A stretch of DNA of 7,627 nucleotides from assembly GCA_050115555.1 (NCBI GenBank), contig JASFQI010000237.1, positions 1-7,627 of the forward strand, read 5' to 3'. The notes beneath the pieces are model-generated. The model saw nothing but the letters and a program-made list of their open reading frames with translations, was not told where the DNA came from and ran no database searches. Each line of letters starts with the position of its first letter. Within the stretch, counting starts at the first letter, position 1. This document shows, piece by piece, positions 6,172-7,627 of the stretch. Source of the stretch: JASFQI01 sp050115555 (GTDB taxonomy: Bacteria > Desulfobacterota > DSM-4660 > Desulfatiglandales > HGW-15). The translations under genes and the position numbers were made by a program.

Positions 6172-7627
6172 GCGGACTCTACTACGGAACGACCCCTATC
6201 TACTATGTGAATGCAGAGCCGCACATCGGGCACGCCTACACCACCATCGTCGCGGACGTGGTCAGCCGGTACCAGCGGATCGCCGGACGGGACACCTTTT
6301 TCCTCACCGGCACGGACGAGCACGGGGACAAGATCGTCGCAGCGGCGGAAAAGGCCGGAATGAGTCCGAAGGCATACGTGGACAGAATCAGCGGCTTATT
6401 CAGGTCGCTCTGGCCCAAGCTGAACATTTCCAACGACGATTTCATCCGGACGACCAACCCGGACCACATGGCCTGCGTGGAGCGTATCCTGGACAAGGTC
6501 AACGACAGCGGAGACATCTACTTCAGCGAGTACACCGGCCTGTATTGCTTCGGCTGCGAGCGGTTCTACACCGAGCGGGAGCTGGAAAACGGCAAGTGCC
6601 CGGATCACCAGACCGTCCCGGAGGAGATTCAGGAGTCGAACTACTTCTTTCGCATGAGCCGGTACCAGGACTGGCTCATCGACCATATACGGAAAAATCC
6701 GGAGTTCATTCGGCCTGAGCGGTTCCGCAACGAAGTCCTCTCCTTCCTCAAAGAACCCCTGGATGATCTCTGCATCTCCCGGCCCAAGTCGCGGCTTACC
6801 TGGGGGATTACCCTGCCGTTTGACGAGAACTACGTGACCTACGTGTGGTTCGATGCCCTCATCAATTACGTTTCCGCACTGGGCTATCCCGAAGGGGAAC
6901 GGTTCCATCGCTTCTGGCCTGTGGCCCAGCACTTCATCGCCAAGGACATCCTGAAACCTCACGGCATCTACTGGCCCTGCATGCTCAAGGCCGCAGGGAT
7001 CGAGCCCTTTCAGCACCTGAACGTCCACGGGTGGTGGCAGGTGAGCTCCGGAAAAATGAGCAAGAGCCTGGGAAACGTGGTGCGGCCGCTGGACTTGGTG
7101 GATGTCTACGGCCTGGACGCCTTTCGCTACTTTCTGTTGAGAGAGATGGTCTTCGGGCTGGATTCCGAGTTCAGTGAAGAGGCCCTGGTGGGAAGGCTCA
7201 ATGCGGATCTGGCCAACGACCTCGGGAATCTGGTGAGCCGTTCCCTCACCATGGCCCGTAACTACTTCAAGGGCGAAATCCCCGCCCCGGCGGACCCGCT
7301 GCCGGAGGACGAAGCCCTTCGCAAGAGCGCCGTCGAGCTGATCGACACGTATGCCGCTCACATGGAGTCTCTCGGATTCCACAAGGCCTTGAGGGCGGTC
7401 TGGGAGGTGATCGGAAAGCTCAACAAGTACATCGATGCCATGGCGCCGTGGGTCCTTGCCAAGTCCGATCGGGAGCGGCTGGCCACGGTCATGCACCACC
7501 TGGTGGAGCCCCTTCGGATCATCTCGGGCCTCCTCTGGCCTTTCATGCCGGAGACGGCGGAGAAACTCCAGGGATACCTGGGGCTCACGGAACGGGGCGC
7601 GGATCTGACCCTTGACCGGCTCAAGGA
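6168..7627 (+). CDS. metG: Methionyl-tRNA synthetase (3' end outside window)
   Basis: This class I aminoacyl-tRNA synthetase joins methionine to tRNA-Met for initiation and elongation. The 486 complete codons seen include the signature HIGH (19-22), GTDEHGDK (48-55), one zinc knuckle C127-x2-C130 with C144-x2-H147, WFDALINYVSALG (from 227), and KMSKS (296-300). The anticodon-binding helical domain follows from about residue 345. The start is TTG at 6168, overlapping the ricT stop by 4 nt (TTGA). GAGGTG a few nt upstream is the best ribosome site in the operon, which supports this start and suggests coupling with ricT. The sequence runs off the right edge in frame; whether a C-terminal tRNA-binding (Trbp111-like) domain follows cannot be seen. 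Confidence 0.95.
   Translation, partial: MSGLYYGTTPIYYVNAEPHIGHAYTTIVADVVSRYQRIAGRDTFFLTGTDEHGDKIVAAAEKAGMSPKAYVDRISGLFRSLWPKLNISNDDFIRTTNPDHMACVERILDKVNDSGDIYFSEYTGLYCFGCERFYTERELENGKCPDHQTVPEEIQESNYFFRMSRYQDWLIDHIRKNPEFIRPERFRNEVLSFLKEPLDDLCISRPKSRLTWGITLPFDENYVTYVWFDALINYVSALGYPEGERFHRFWPVAQHFIAKDILKPHGIYWPCMLKAAGIEPFQHLNVHGWWQVSSGKMSKSLGNVVRPLDLVDVYGLDAFRYFLLREMVFGLDSEFSEEALVGRLNADLANDLGNLVSRSLTMARNYFKGEIPAPADPLPEDEALRKSAVELIDTYAAHMESLGFHKALRAVWEVIGKLNKYIDAMAPWVLAKSDRERLATVMHHLVEPLRIISGLLWPFMPETAEKLQGYLGLTERGADLTLDRLK

Noticed and set aside
6396..7499. 367-codon antisense open frame under metG
   Set aside because: It is opposite a gene with intact HIGH, zinc-knuckle and KMSKS motifs, and its product has no recognisable domain.

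Overview
The window reads as chromosomal DNA from an anaerobic, GC-rich bacterium, most likely of the Desulfobacterota (a Syntrophobacter-like deltaproteobacterium). This is inferred from a RACo-type corrinoid activator gene next to housekeeping genes, from the style of the proteins, and from CACGAAY heptamer arrays in the intergenic DNA. No marker gene fixes the taxonomy. There is no CRISPR array, tRNA, rRNA, insertion sequence or phage gene.

Layout. Positions 1-306 hold no convincing gene: there is a short heptamer array (83-114), then an unusually AT-rich stretch. A 127-residue response-regulator-receiver-like protein (307-690) lacks the phosphoacceptor aspartate. Positions 691-1061 hold a possible terminator, a second and longer heptamer array (899-956), a candidate sigma-70 promoter (973-1001) and a 10-codon leader ORF with a strong Shine-Dalgarno sequence. 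The next gene (1062-2636) encodes a RACo/DUF4445-family ASKHA ATPase that begins in the linker region, so the usual N-terminal [2Fe-2S] domain is missing. Convergent to it is a DksA/TraR-type C4 zinc-finger protein (2653-3186, minus strand) with a C-terminal extension and its own TTGACA-16-TACCAT promoter about 145 nt upstream.

From about 3414 to the right edge a plus-strand operon runs tmk, holB, ricT, metG (the last cut by the window end). Thymidylate kinase makes dTDP for DNA synthesis, HolB is the clamp-loader delta-prime subunit, RicT is a PSP1-domain protein whose Bacillus relative binds an Fe-S cluster and assists RNase Y, and MetG charges tRNA-Met. The gene order resembles the tmk/holB/yaaT/metS neighbourhood of Bacillus subtilis. 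Three of the four operon genes appear to use TTG starts, and ricT/metG overlap by 4 nt, which suggests translational coupling.

I see no clear undescribed multi-gene system. The points most worth following are the ferredoxin-less RACo-like activator, the heptamer arrays bracketing the pseudo-receiver gene, and the structured leader and tail of the DksA-like gene.
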